NCBI RefSeq assembly: GCF_002844535.1
Contig: NZ_PJNH01000001.1
Coordinates: 930,001-994,000 of the forward strand
Reading direction: 5' to 3'
Source of the DNA: Halalkalibacillus sediminis
GTDB lineage: Bacteria > Bacillota > Bacilli > Bacillales > Alkalibacillaceae
DNA: 64,000 nt
Of this stretch, positions 10,705 through 20,765 are shown in pieces (position 1 is the first letter of the stretch; each line of letters opens with the position of its first letter). The position numbers and the translations under genes are program-made. The notes beneath the pieces were generated by a model, which was given only the letters and a program-made list of their open reading frames with translations, was not told the DNA's origin and made no database searches.

Positions 10705-11466
10705 CTATTTGCTTAAATCATTGACGTGATAAACTTTTCCGTTTTGGATTGATTGACGTTCAACGATCAATTCCGTCATGAGATCAGCTACTTCTTTAGG
10801 GCTTCTTAGCTCTCCGTTTTCTTTCAGTTGTTTGAACTTATCGACTGCTTGGAAAGAGTGCTCATCTGTTCCTCTAATTTCTTTTTGCATATCTGTATCC
10901 ATCACACCAGGACTGAATGCCACATGCATATCACCAGACTTGAGAGCCTCTGCTTCGAGTGCTGCCGTTTCCGTATACATATTAACTCCTGCTTTAGTCG
11001 AACAATAGGCGTTCCAACCATACATACCATTTTCAGCTGCGCCAGAAGTTACATTAACTACGAAAAGATGTCCAACTTCTACATCTTTTTTTATCGTATT
11101 CACTAACAACATAGGAGCAGTCAAGTTGACAGCAACATGTTGTGCAATCGAATAGTTTTTTAGTTCACCAACTGGTCCCATAGGTGATACCATCCCAGCG
11201 TTATTCACAATCAATAACTCTTCGATTTCCTTTTGATTCGTAAGAGATACGACTATTTCATGTAATGTATCGTTAAAAGCTTCTAAGTCACTCAAATCAC
11301 AAGAATGATGGAAATAGGAACGGCGGTTTTCGTTCGCAAGATTTTTAAGCTCATTCGTTTTTCTTTTTCTAGATATCGTAATCAGATTATAATCATTCTT
11401 CAATAAATTTTTAGATACTTCTAAACCTAAACCCCTGGAAGCACCCGTAACAATTGCAAATTTCAT
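10705..11466 (-). CDS. SDR-family NAD(P)-dependent oxidoreductase (YueD/benzil reductase-like)
   Basis: 253 residues, Rossmann-fold short-chain dehydrogenase. Cofactor motif TGASRGLG near residue 7, NNAG, catalytic Ser/Tyr/Lys in NVTSGAAENGMYGWNAYCSTKAG. The overall look (N-terminal MKFAIVTGASRGLGLEV, ending in KVYHVNDLSK) resembles (S)-benzoin-forming benzil reductase/sepiapterin reductase-like proteins; the physiological substrate is unknown. The start at 11466 has AGGTGG upstream; earlier in-frame codons add unrelated residues. Confidence 0.8.
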   Translation of the reverse strand: MKFAIVTGASRGLGLEVSKNLLKNDYNLITISRKRKTNELKNLANENRRSYFHHSCDLSDLEAFNDTLHEIVVSLTNQKEIEELLIVNNAGMVSPMGPVGELKNYSIAQHVAVNLTAPMLLVNTIKKDVEVGHLFVVNVTSGAAENGMYGWNAYCSTKAGVNMYTETAALEAEALKSGDMHVAFSPGVMDTDMQKEIRGTDEHSFQAVDKFKQLKENGELRSPKEVADLMTELIVERQSIQNGKVYHVNDLSK

Positions 11467-11495
11467 TTGTTTTCCCCACCTTTTTGTAATATGTA

Positions 11496-11524
11496 AAGAA
11501 AAGAGGTACTTATCCTCTTTTCTT
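11496..11524 (-). terminator. Terminator between the CoxA-like gene and the SDR gene
   Basis: Perfect inverted repeat AAGAAAAGAGG / CCTCTTTTCTT with a seven-base loop, just after the lipoprotein stop codon. Low GC in the stem makes it weaker than the others. Confidence 0.55.
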
Positions 11525-11537
11525 CTTCCACTTTCCA

Positions 11538-12029
11538 TTAATCAGTATCTTCAATACGATTATTATGCTCGCCATCTACAATTACATCTATATCGGTTCG
11601 CCCTGTTATATTTTCTACTACTTCTCTAACTTTTTCAACAGCTTCTTCAGGTTCTGTCCGACTTTCAAGATTTATTGCGACAGTGATTTTTTGAGGTCTT
11701 ATTGAAACCCCAGCTTGTCTTACTTCTTCTAATCGTACGAGTTCATAGTAAATTTGTCTCTCACGCTCGACGCGTTTGCCGGTATCATCCGACATCGTGC
11801 CACCACCACTAGTATTATCCATGGTACCCTCGAGTTCTTTCTTTTCATAATACTCATAAGGGTTCTCGTACAAATTGTATCGAATGAGCTCTTCATCCGT
11901 AACCTTTTCATCTGTGTGAATCTCTGTGATTTGTTCACTATTCGTCAGACTATTGTCTTTTCTAGGATCGACATAAGTACAGGCTGAAAGCAAGACAACG
12001 GTTAATAAGATCAACATCTTTTTTAACAT
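11538..12029 (-). CDS. coxA: YhcN/YlaJ-family sporulation lipoprotein (CoxA/YrbB-like)
   Basis: 163 residues with a lipoprotein signal peptide: charged N-terminus, hydrophobic core and lipobox LLSAC at about 13-17. The mature part carries the YhcN/YlaJ-type fold with the segment KITVAINLESRTEPEEAVEKV. Family members are made in the forespore and associate with the spore inner membrane or cortex; CoxA (YrbB) lies between yebC (yrbC) and safA in B. subtilis, the same place as here. ATG preceded by GGAGGTG, which lies inside an inverted repeat (see findings). Confidence 0.8.
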   Translation of the reverse strand: MLKKMLILLTVVLLSACTYVDPRKDNSLTNSEQITEIHTDEKVTDEELIRYNLYENPYEYYEKKELEGTMDNTSGGGTMSDDTGKRVERERQIYYELVRLEEVRQAGVSIRPQKITVAINLESRTEPEEAVEKVREVVENITGRTDIDVIVDGEHNNRIEDTD

Positions 12030-12080
12030 GAAAACACCTCCGTTTCATTAGTTTGAAATAAGAGGTGCTTCATCATGCGT

Positions 12081-12842
12081 TTATTCTAATGTGAAATAAT
12101 GGAAGTCCGGCGGAGATTTAGGCAGAGCACGCTTATGAGACGTTTTATTGTGCATTTTCTCAATCGTTTCGACATCTTTTTCGTCGAGATCTTTATCACC
12201 TTTAAGATAAGCATCTATGACATCGTAAGAAACGCCCATCTCTTCCTCATCAGTTTGGCCGTGCCATAGCCCTGCACTCGGTGCCTTCTCAATCACTTGA
12301 TTCGGTACACCCAATTCTTTTGCTAATTCACGGACTTCAGATTTCGTGTAATGCAGTAAAGGTACGAGGTCAACGCCACCGTCTCCATACTTAGTGAAGT
12401 AACCTGTATACCATTCAGCGGCGTTATCTGTACCGACAACTAAATAATTGTAATTCGTTGCTACTGTATAGAGTGTGCTCATACGTAGTCTTGCACGCAA
12501 ATTAGCATCAGCCAATTGGGCGCGTTGATCATTCCATTCCTTTTTATGTTCAATACCTTGTTGGATAGAGCCGAATAAAGAGTCATGCTGTGTTGATAAA
12601 TCCACTACTAAATGATCAAGCTCTACACCTTTAACAACTGCCTGGGCATCGGTCTGGTCTTGATCACCACTTTTACATGGCATGATTACACCCAATGAAT
12701 GTTCAGGCATTGCACGCTTAATCAGATATCCGACGACAGAAGAGTCGATTCCTCCACTAAGCCCAACTACTAAACCATTTACATTGGCTTCTTCTACTTG
12801 TTGCTGCAACCATTTCGTCAATTGATCGATATGTTTTTCCAT
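12081..12842 (-). CDS. nadE: NAD(+) synthase
   Basis: 253 residues. Catalyses the ATP-dependent amidation of deamido-NAD. The PP-loop motif GLSGGIDSSVVG (about 29-40), GVIMPCKS, VVGTDNAAEWYTGYFTKYGDGG and KAPSAGLWHGQTDEEEMG are diagnostic of NadE without a glutaminase domain, so it should use ammonia. Start at 12842 has AAGGGG nine bases upstream. It sits between coxA and safA, where B. subtilis has no nadE; the nadABC-nifS block next to safA in B. subtilis is absent. Confidence 0.95.
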   Translation of the reverse strand: MEKHIDQLTKWLQQQVEEANVNGLVVGLSGGIDSSVVGYLIKRAMPEHSLGVIMPCKSGDQDQTDAQAVVKGVELDHLVVDLSTQHDSLFGSIQQGIEHKKEWNDQRAQLADANLRARLRMSTLYTVATNYNYLVVGTDNAAEWYTGYFTKYGDGGVDLVPLLHYTKSEVRELAKELGVPNQVIEKAPSAGLWHGQTDEEEMGVSYDVIDAYLKGDKDLDEKDVETIEKMHNKTSHKRALPKSPPDFHYFTLE

Positions 12843-12923
12843 AATCAATTCCCCTTCGTCTTTCTGCAATAAGTGATATTCTACCACACATCAGAAAGGG
12901 AGAACAAAGAGAAGCTAGTCTGT

Positions 12924-13430
12924 TTAATAGTGATATGGTGTGCCAGTGCAAGGATTGTAATAGTACGGATAATATCCTCGGTAAGGCTCTGACGGCTGAT
13001 AATAATAATTCAGCTGGTACGGGACATAATCCTCTGGCATGTTTCCACTGTTGTTATCTGGTATATAAGCGCCTGGCTGACCGTACCATGATTGATGCAA
13101 CCAATCTTCATGAGTAGCCTGGTCATAGGGTTGAATGGTTTTATCTAAAAAAACATGCTCATCTTCTCTGATTTCTGGGGCATATTGACGAAAGTGTTTA
13201 CCACTTGTGTTGTACGTTTCCTTTTCACTCGAATGATTTCTTTCAGAATTTGACGAAATTACAGGCTCTAGCTGTACTTCTTTGTTAGGCACTTTCAATT
13301 TCATCCCTGCCATAAGAGATTCTGGTGAAGATATTTGTTGATTCATACCTAATATTTCATCCAAAGTAATATCATACTTTTCAGCAACCGATGCCAATGT
13401 TTCATTCTTTTTGACCACATGTATTTTCAT
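12924..13430 (-). CDS. safA: SafA-like LysM spore coat assembly protein
   Basis: 168 residues: one N-terminal LysM domain (about 2-46, KIHVVKKNETLASVAEKYDI ... GMKLKVPNKEV), a polar linker, and a Tyr/Pro-rich C-terminal tail (YYYQPSEPYRGYYPYYY). SafA directs inner-coat assembly around the spore and binds the cortex by LysM. It is well under half the B. subtilis SafA length, so the coat-protein-binding region is much reduced. Start at 13430 has GGAG about seven bases upstream. Upstream of it lies obg. Confidence 0.75.
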   Translation of the reverse strand: MKIHVVKKNETLASVAEKYDITLDEILGMNQQISSPESLMAGMKLKVPNKEVQLEPVISSNSERNHSSEKETYNTSGKHFRQYAPEIREDEHVFLDKTIQPYDQATHEDWLHQSWYGQPGAYIPDNNSGNMPEDYVPYQLNYYYQPSEPYRGYYPYYYNPCTGTPYHY

Positions 13431-13566
13431 TGTCATGCTCCTCTCCCTGTTATTTTGCAATTTTTTTGCTACTAACAAGATATGCATACAATGAAATAAG
13501 TTGAGTCAATTGCCTATAAAAATATACAGCTTTTGAATGATTGTATTGCATGTGAGTCAGACAAAA

Positions 13567-15347
<1,781 letters not shown>

Positions 15348-15478
15348 CCAATCACCCTTCTCGTTTTACACTTATCATACCATAAAATTGAAAAGATAAA
15401 GGGCAACAGGAATTTGGCCACTTCTGAGTATAACTACCCTTATAGAATGATTGATAATAAGACCTAAACAAAAGAAAA

Positions 15479-15502
15479 AGCTGACCCTCGATTGAGCCAG
15501 CT
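15479..15502 (-). terminator. Terminator after rpmA
   Basis: Imperfect hairpin AGCTGACCC / GAGCCAGCT followed on the minus strand by CTTTTTCTTTTG, immediately past the rpmA stop. Separates the rplU-prp-rpmA operon from spo0B-obg. Confidence 0.8.
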
Positions 15503-15516
15503 TATATCATATCTAA

Positions 15517-15810
15517 TTATGCTTCTTGAACTTCTGGATAAACACTTACTTTTTTGCGGTTACGTCCGTAGCTTTCGAAACGAACAACACCGTCAATTTT
15601 AGCATAAAGAGTGTCATCTCCGCCGCGTCCAACGTTATATCCTGGGTAGATTTTCGTACCGCGTTGGCGATAAAGAATAGATCCACCAGTAACTAGTTGA
15701 CCGTCAGCACGTTTTGCTCCAAGGCGTTTGGATTCGGAATCACGTCCGTTCTTCGTACTACCTACACCTTTTTTCTGCGCGAAAAATTGCAAGTCTAAAC
15801 GTAGCATCAT
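15517..15810 (-). CDS. rpmA: 50S ribosomal protein L27 (with cleavable N-terminal extension)
   Basis: 97 residues. The N-terminus [11 protein letters not shown] precedes the mature [14 protein letters not shown]. In Firmicutes this LQFFA extension is removed by the Prp protease, whose gene lies just upstream; cleavage is required for L27 to enter the peptidyl-transferase centre. GGAGGTG lies upstream of the ATG. Third gene of rplU-prp-rpmA. Confidence 0.98.
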   Translation of the reverse strand: MMLRLDLQFFAQKKGVGSTKNGRDSESKRLGAKRADGQLVTGGSILYRQRGTKIYPGYNVGRGGDDTLYAKIDGVVRFESYGRNRKKVSVYPEVQEA

Positions 15811-15821
15811 TTTGCACCTCC

Positions 15822-16154
15822 TCAGTTTTTCGAGATGTTTATATATTGGCTATAATCTTTTTCAATCGTTTGAAACGTGACAAGCATGCCTTGTAATAAG
15901 GTCTGGGCCTTTTCGAATTTCTCAGCTGACATATCGTCAGGTAGCATCATTCGTAAGTATCCACCTTCAGCACCTTGATCGATTTCAGGTTCGATTTTGC
16001 AAATCGAAATGATCGAATTGACTGTCCCGAATGAAACGGCCGAAACGGCTGCACAAACGAGATCATGTCCATGAGGACCGCTATTAGCATGTCCTGATAA
16101 TTCAAACCCGATGATTGTTTCATCTTTATTTTGAAATACCATCATTTCAATCAT
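15822..16154 (-). CDS. prp: Ribosomal-processing cysteine protease Prp
   Basis: 110 residues. Cysteine protease that trims the N-terminal extension of L27. The catalytic pair is in place: His22 (ELSGHANSG) and Cys34 ([13 protein letters not shown]), with the Gly-rich loop between them. Start ATG at 16154 has AAGGA eight bases upstream; a TTG six bases earlier is possible but less likely. Sits between rplU and rpmA, its universal position in Firmicutes. Confidence 0.93.
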   Translation of the reverse strand: MIEMMVFQNKDETIIGFELSGHANSGPHGHDLVCAAVSAVSFGTVNSIISICKIEPEIDQGAEGGYLRMMLPDDMSAEKFEKAQTLLQGMLVTFQTIEKDYSQYINISKN

Positions 16155-16165
16155 GGCCAAAATCC

Positions 16166-16474
16166 TTACGCGTTAATTTTGTTTACCGTCAATTTAGTAT
16201 ATGGCTGACGATGACCTTGTTTACGCTTGTAGTTTTTCTTTGGCTTGTATTTGAATACAGTGATTTTGCGGTTACGACCTTGTTTTTCAACTTTAGCCGT
16301 TACAGTTGCACCATCAACAAATGGAGCACCTACTTTTGCAGAATCACCACCAACGAAAAGGACCTTATCAAAAGTTACTTCTTCGCCATCAGCAACGTTG
16401 ATTTTTTCAACATAGATTGTTTGGCCTTCTTCAACTTTGAATTGTTTACCGCCTGTTTCGATAATTGCGTACAT
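16166..16474 (-). CDS. rplU: 50S ribosomal protein L21
   Basis: 102 residues starting [18 protein letters not shown] and ending with [18 protein letters not shown], the standard L21 sequence. GAGGAGGTG lies about six bases upstream of this ATG; the open frame continues further upstream but that part is untranslated leader. First gene of the rplU-prp-rpmA operon. Confidence 0.98.
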   Translation of the reverse strand: MYAIIETGGKQFKVEEGQTIYVEKINVADGEEVTFDKVLFVGGDSAKVGAPFVDGATVTAKVEKQGRNRKITVFKYKPKKNYKRKQGHRQPYTKLTVNKINA

Positions 16475-16585
16475 TCTCTGCACCTCCTCTTTATACTCAG
16501 ACTCGCCATCGAGGTACTTGAATCTACAAGTTTTAAAACCTCTTTTGAGCGGTTGTAGCAATCGGGTGCTACATGAAAGCATAAC
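16475..16585 (-). ncRNA. Probable L21 ribosomal-protein leader
   Basis: About 110 untranslated bases between the promoter and rplU. The position matches the Firmicutes L21 leader, a structured autoregulatory 5' UTR in front of rplU. I did not fold it rigorously; identification rests on position, length and presence of a dedicated promoter. Confidence 0.55.
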
Positions 16586-16591
16586 ATATAG

Positions 16592-16621
16592 ATGTTATCA
16601 CGGATTAAAAAAGTTTGTCAA
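16592..16621 (-). promoter_or_regulatory. SigA-type promoter of rplU-prp-rpmA
   Basis: On the minus strand TTGACA (16616-16621) and TAACAT (16592-16597) are separated by 18 bases. The -35 lies within the last codons of the upstream RNase gene, so the ribosomal protein operon is transcribed independently of it. Confidence 0.7.
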
Positions 16622-18035
16622 CCTTTTTTCCTTGCTTCTGCAAACGATTCAAGAGCCATTCCGCTTCTCCAATTTTATATAATTGATAAGGCTTTTGCAA
16701 TGATAAATTTTCGGTTAGATATAATTCGAAGTGGAAATTGTGCTTTTCATTTAAGTTCTTTAGATAATCTTTTGAAAAAATACCTCTTTCAGCAACAGTA
16801 CCTACGTCAAGATGGACTACATCAGCCGTATTCGTCTTATGCATGAGTAAATCTTCTTCTATTTTATATCTGAAATACTCATCGCTATTTAGTTGATGAT
16901 TTAATGTGACACCGAATTGTGTATATACATCGGGGTACACTCTTTTTCTAGTCAGCTCGAGGAAACCTAGTTTCGTAAAACCAACGATATGAATAGGAAT
17001 AGAATCTTTTCTAATCTCTTCCTTCATAATGGAAAGGATCTCTTGTTGATCTTTTTTGGAAGCCATATTAATGAAATCGATAATGATCGCACCTGAACTT
17101 TGCCTTAAACGTAATTGTCTTAAGCTTTCTCTTGCCGCTTCGGAATTAACTTGTCTCACCATTGTTTGTGGAGACCCTTGATGTCTGAAGCTACCTGTGT
17201 CAACGTCAATAACCGTAAACGCCTCTGTACGATCTACCGTTAAATTCGCTCCATTTTTTAAAGGCACATGGCGAGTGGTCAACCGTTCAATCAAAGTAGC
17301 CATATCAAACGGCTTATGATTAAAAAATAACCGATCGAATTTGATTTTTTCTGCTAACCTATAATGACGCTGTTTTGCATGCTGCTTAAGCTCGGTACTA
17401 TCGACCACTATCTCATCGATTTCTTCAAGCGAGAGCCTTGATAAAAAATCGTCCCAAACATTCGGACCCCTAACGATCAACTTTGGTTTCTTTTCGTCAC
17501 TTGCAACTTGCTCTAGCTCTCTCCATTTAGAATTTAAGTTTTGCAAGACCTTAGAAAATTCATCAAAATCAATGCCTTGTGCGGCCGTGCGAATGGTTAC
17601 TCCTCCGTCCATCTTGAGGGATTTCCAGTATTGTTGAAGCCTGTCCTTTTCTTCCTCATTCAGTTTGGAAGATACTTTGCACCCATTTCCAAAAGGGGAA
17701 TAGACGAACCATTCATTCTTCCATTCAATATGTTTGGTGACTGTTACCGTTTTCGATTGTCGTGGCGTTTGAATAACCTGCACAATGATTTTTTGACCAT
17801 TGTGGACTTTTTGATCAGCAGAGTTTTTTCCCAACGCTAAATAAGCGACATCACCTTCAGGAAGGTTCACAAATGCCGCTCCAATTCTCTGGTCCACATT
17901 CTTTACAGTCCCCAAAAAGATGTCACCTACGTGATAATCATCACGGTTCTGGAACAAAACATTATTCAGTTCCCCATCTGTTATATCCATTAACATCTGT
18001 AATTGTGTAGTTGACTGAATCAACAGTTTTCTCAT
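16605..18035 (-). CDS. rng: Ribonuclease E/G family protein
   Basis: 476 residues. RNase G/E-type endoribonuclease: N-terminal S1 domain (about 40-120, VGDIFLGTVKNVDQRIGAAFVNL), then the catalytic domain with FTVIDVDTGSF and GAIIIDFINM carrying the metal-binding Asp residues. It lacks the long unstructured C-terminus of E. coli RNase E and is nearer to RNase G in length. The chosen ATG at 18035 has AAAGGG nine bases upstream. B. subtilis has no RNase E/G; many other Bacillaceae do. Downstream of spoIVFB with a 14-base gap. Confidence 0.88.
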   Translation of the reverse strand: MRKLLIQSTTQLQMLMDITDGELNNVLFQNRDDYHVGDIFLGTVKNVDQRIGAAFVNLPEGDVAYLALGKNSADQKVHNGQKIIVQVIQTPRQSKTVTVTKHIEWKNEWFVYSPFGNGCKVSSKLNEEEKDRLQQYWKSLKMDGGVTIRTAAQGIDFDEFSKVLQNLNSKWRELEQVASDEKKPKLIVRGPNVWDDFLSRLSLEEIDEIVVDSTELKQHAKQRHYRLAEKIKFDRLFFNHKPFDMATLIERLTTRHVPLKNGANLTVDRTEAFTVIDVDTGSFRHQGSPQTMVRQVNSEAARESLRQLRLRQSSGAIIIDFINMASKKDQQEILSIMKEEIRKDSIPIHIVGFTKLGFLELTRKRVYPDVYTQFGVTLNHQLNSDEYFRYKIEEDLLMHKTNTADVVHLDVGTVAERGIFSKDYLKNLNEKHNFHFELYLTENLSLQKPYQLYKIGEAEWLLNRLQKQGKKVDKLF

Positions 18036-18049
18036 ATATCTTAACCCTT

Positions 18050-18862
18050 TCAAGCCTGATCGTGAAAATAATTATTAATAAATTCTTCCTCACTAATAAT
18101 ACTATCTTCTCCTCTTGTTTGATAGCGAATATAATGATATCGATTCATTTTGAATCGAGAAATGATTTCAGGGAAACTCGTCTGACTAGAAACCTCAATG
18201 ATATGAGGAGGATCGTTATTTTTTTCGTAAAAAGTAGCACGATTAAGTACGTGTCTGATCAAAAAGATGAATTTATTTTGAAAAGTCATCCAATTATCTA
18301 TCAGAAGAAACATCGAAAAAACTGACAAATGAATACTATAATAACCCATTATAAAAATTATAACATTGCCAAATAAAATAATTGTAAAAGAAACGATGCT
18401 CATACAGATTATAGCTCGGTAAAGAGAAATCCATTTATTCATCATAATAAAAACCAACCGTCCTCCATCAAGAGGCATAATTGGAATTAGATTGAACCCT
18501 AAAACAAGTAGGTTGATGAGCCATAACCGTTCAATCATAATATGCTCACCGAAAGATAATGGCATAGCCCATAAAAAAACAGCGATCCAAACATGTTGGA
18601 TCGGCCCTGCTAGAATAACAATCAATTCTTCTTTCCTCGGTCGATTGTAGAAATCCTCCGTCTCCATAACCCCGCCAAAAGGCCATAGAACCAGTCGACG
18701 CACATTCCATTTAAAATACTTAGCTGCAACAAAATGACCCAATTCATGAATAGTAACAATGACTAAAAAGCTGAACAATTCTATGAACATCCCCAAAAAA
18801 TAACTGGCAATCAGCATTAAAAATAGTAAAGGATGAAGATAAATTGTGCGTTCTTTATTCAT
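18050..18862 (-). CDS. spoIVFB: SpoIVFB, intramembrane metalloprotease (M50) activating pro-sigma-K
   Basis: 270 residues. Site-2-type zinc protease that cleaves pro-sigma-K in the mother cell. Zinc motif HELGH at about residues 39-43 within a membrane helix, and the third ligand region IPIMPLDGGRLVFI; a CBS-like soluble C-terminal part follows about six helices. Start ATG at 18862 overlaps the spoIVFA stop by eight bases, indicating coupling. The A-then-B gene order is conserved. Confidence 0.92.
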   Translation of the reverse strand: MNKERTIYLHPLLFLMLIASYFLGMFIELFSFLVIVTIHELGHFVAAKYFKWNVRRLVLWPFGGVMETEDFYNRPRKEELIVILAGPIQHVWIAVFLWAMPLSFGEHIMIERLWLINLLVLGFNLIPIMPLDGGRLVFIMMNKWISLYRAIICMSIVSFTIILFGNVIIFIMGYYSIHLSVFSMFLLIDNWMTFQNKFIFLIRHVLNRATFYEKNNDPPHIIEVSSQTSFPEIISRFKMNRYHYIRYQTRGEDSIISEEEFINNYFHDQA

Positions 18863-19601
18863 CAGAATCCCCAAGTATTATTGTGAATGGGTCGAGGAAC
18901 TGTTCACCATCTTGAACTGAAAAGAACATGTTCGTAAATCCGACACTTTCATCAGGGTTTACCGTAGCGATCGGATTCCCCTCATCAACGAATTGATAAT
19001 GAAAGACGTCAATTGACTCTAAATGTCCATATACAGATTTTTGTCCATCAGCATGCTGCAGAATAATCGTTTGACCAGTTTCAGGCTTCGTTCCTGCAAA
19101 AATAACTGTTCCACGCTCTAGTGGAAAAACTTGTTTTTGTTCATTTACTTTAATGTAAACACCTTCATTGAATGTCTTTACATCTTCTTGATCGATTCCG
19201 CTTACTGGGATCGTACCATCCGATTGACTCGCTTCCGTATATGGCTTGTCTCTTCCGAAGGATAAAAATGAAGTAGCAAAATGATCATCATACCAAGCTT
19301 GTACAGTAGCAAATGGCAAATCTTCAGTCAGTGCATCTTGAACGAATGATTTAGGCTTTTCCAATAATGCGTAGGATGTTTGTTCCAAAATCAACACTGT
19401 CAAAAATAATATGACAGCCAGAAAAAGCTTGTGAACTCTCACTTGCTTACGATTCACTTCTTTTGTGTCAGTTGAAGAAGGAAAAGAAGTATGGCCGTAT
19501 CTTTCTTCGTCATCCAGAAGTGAAAAGGAATGACTTTTCTTAGCATTCAGTTGCTTTCTTCTAGAAATGTTATTTCGAATCTGATCTAAATTTCGCTTCA
19601 T
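18855..19601 (-). CDS. spoIVFA: SpoIVFA, regulator of SpoIVFB (M23-like domain)
   Basis: 248 residues: basic cytoplasmic N-terminus, one membrane helix (about 75-92) and an extracytoplasmic LytM/M23-like domain (EKGTVIFAG-like ERGTVIFAG, GQTIILQHADG, VYGHLESIDVF, DEGNPIATV). The zinc ligands of active M23 peptidases are incomplete, consistent with a scaffold role: SpoIVFA anchors SpoIVFB and BofA and is cut by SpoIVB to release inhibition. Start at 19601 chosen at MKRNLDQI; earlier codons in frame lack a ribosome site. Confidence 0.88.
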   Translation of the reverse strand: MKRNLDQIRNNISRRKQLNAKKSHSFSLLDDEERYGHTSFPSSTDTKEVNRKQVRVHKLFLAVILFLTVLILEQTSYALLEKPKSFVQDALTEDLPFATVQAWYDDHFATSFLSFGRDKPYTEASQSDGTIPVSGIDQEDVKTFNEGVYIKVNEQKQVFPLERGTVIFAGTKPETGQTIILQHADGQKSVYGHLESIDVFHYQFVDEGNPIATVNPDESVGFTNMFFSVQDGEQFLDPFTIILGDSDE

Positions 19602-19685
19602 CTTCACCAATCCCTTTAGCATTTGTACTAGCCTATTCGGAATTAATGAGAGATATGACAAGCTTTAAAAGGGTCCATATAAAAA

Positions 19686-19911
19686 GGCACTGTTAAAATT
19701 TGTTGTTGATTCTACTGAACCGCTTTGAAGCTTTCGCATGCCTAGGGGCTTGCCCTCCACTAATTTTCCCATCATTACCATTCTGGAAAAAATGGATTTT
19801 GGCCTACGCTTATCCCATAGCCGTCTCGGCTTCACGCGATTCATCGAAATCATTAGGGTAAATCTGTTCTATATGATCTACTTTATCAATAGTTAACTTT
19901 AACGAATGTAT
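19686..19911. mobile_element. MITE-like non-coding element, copy 1
   Basis: Starts GGCACTGTTAAAATTTGTTG and shares a core with copy 2 at 25953-26161 (GCCTAGGGGCTTG, AAAAAATGGATTTT, GGCTTCACGCG). The right end is decayed relative to copy 2. TATAAAAA occurs immediately before (19678-19685) and after (19912-19919) the element, consistent with an 8-bp target duplication. No credible coding sequence; a 62-codon frame inside it has no family resemblance. Confidence 0.7.
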
Positions 19912-19944
19912 TATAAAAAGGCTGTCGAGAGTTTCTCGACAGCC
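19912..19944 (-). terminator. Intrinsic terminator of the mre-min operon
   Basis: Perfect stem GGCTGTCGAGA / TCTCGACAGCC with a three-base loop, followed on the minus strand by TTTTTATA. Located 23 bases after the minD stop; the T-tract overlaps the right flank of repeat copy 1. Confidence 0.9.
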
Positions 19945-19966
19945 TAAGGGTTGTTTCATGTTATTT

Positions 19967-20764
19967 TTAAGCCCTCATACCTAACATCTTTTTCATTTTA
20001 GTAAGCAATCCTTTTTCTTCCTCCATTGAAATCAATGGAACGGATTCCCCCAAAATTCTCCTTGCGATATTACGATAACTGATGGATGCTTTCGTATCTG
20101 GCTGGAAAGCGACAGGCTCACCGTGATGGGAAGCTTTGATAACATCTTCATCATCCATCACTACTCCTAAAAGCTCAATAGACAATGTGGATACGATATC
20201 ATCAATACTTAGCATATCTCCGCTATCCATCATGTGTTTTCTGATACGGTTGATGATCAAGTGAGGTGGTTCAAGGTCTTCTTGTTCTAATAGACCAATA
20301 ATACGGTCGGCATCACGGACGCTTGATTTTTCAGGAGTTGTTACTACAACTGCTTTATCTGCGCCAGCAACAGCATTTTTATAGCCCTGCTCAATTCCTG
20401 CTGGACAATCAATTAAAATATAATCATAATCAGCTTTTATTTCATCCACAAGTTTTTTAATTCCTTCTGGAGAAACTTGGTTCTTATCTGAAGTCTGTGC
20501 AGCTGGAAGTAAGTGTAGACAGTCGAATCTTTTGTCTTTGACGAGTGCAGCTTGCAATTTGCAACGTCCTTCCAGTACATCAACGATATCGAAAATAATT
20601 CGATTCTCCACACCCAGAATTACATCCAGATTTCTTAAACCAATATCTGTATCGATCAGACAAACCTTCTGATCAAGTAATGCCAAAGCTGTACCTACAT
20701 TCGCTGTAGTCGTCGTTTTTCCTACGCCACCTTTTCCTGACGTAATGACAATCGATTCACCCAT
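19967..20764 (-). CDS. minD: Septum site-determining ATPase MinD
   Basis: 265 residues. Membrane-cycling ATPase that with MinC blocks polar division. Deviant Walker A TSGKGGVGKTTTTANVG at about 8-24, switch region LIDTDIGLRNLDVILG, Walker B YILIDCPAGIEQG and a C-terminal amphipathic membrane-targeting helix (GLLTKMKKMLGM). One base separates it from the minC stop. Last gene of mreB-mreC-mreD-minC-minD. Confidence 0.98.
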   Translation of the reverse strand: MGESIVITSGKGGVGKTTTTANVGTALALLDQKVCLIDTDIGLRNLDVILGVENRIIFDIVDVLEGRCKLQAALVKDKRFDCLHLLPAAQTSDKNQVSPEGIKKLVDEIKADYDYILIDCPAGIEQGYKNAVAGADKAVVVTTPEKSSVRDADRIIGLLEQEDLEPPHLIINRIRKHMMDSGDMLSIDDIVSTLSIELLGVVMDDEDVIKASHHGEPVAFQPDTKASISYRNIARRILGESVPLISMEEEKGLLTKMKKMLGMRA

Positions 20765-20765
20765 C

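Noticed and set aside
19665-19853. 62-codon frame within repeat copy 1
   Set aside because: Lies wholly inside the non-coding element and is not preserved in copy 2.
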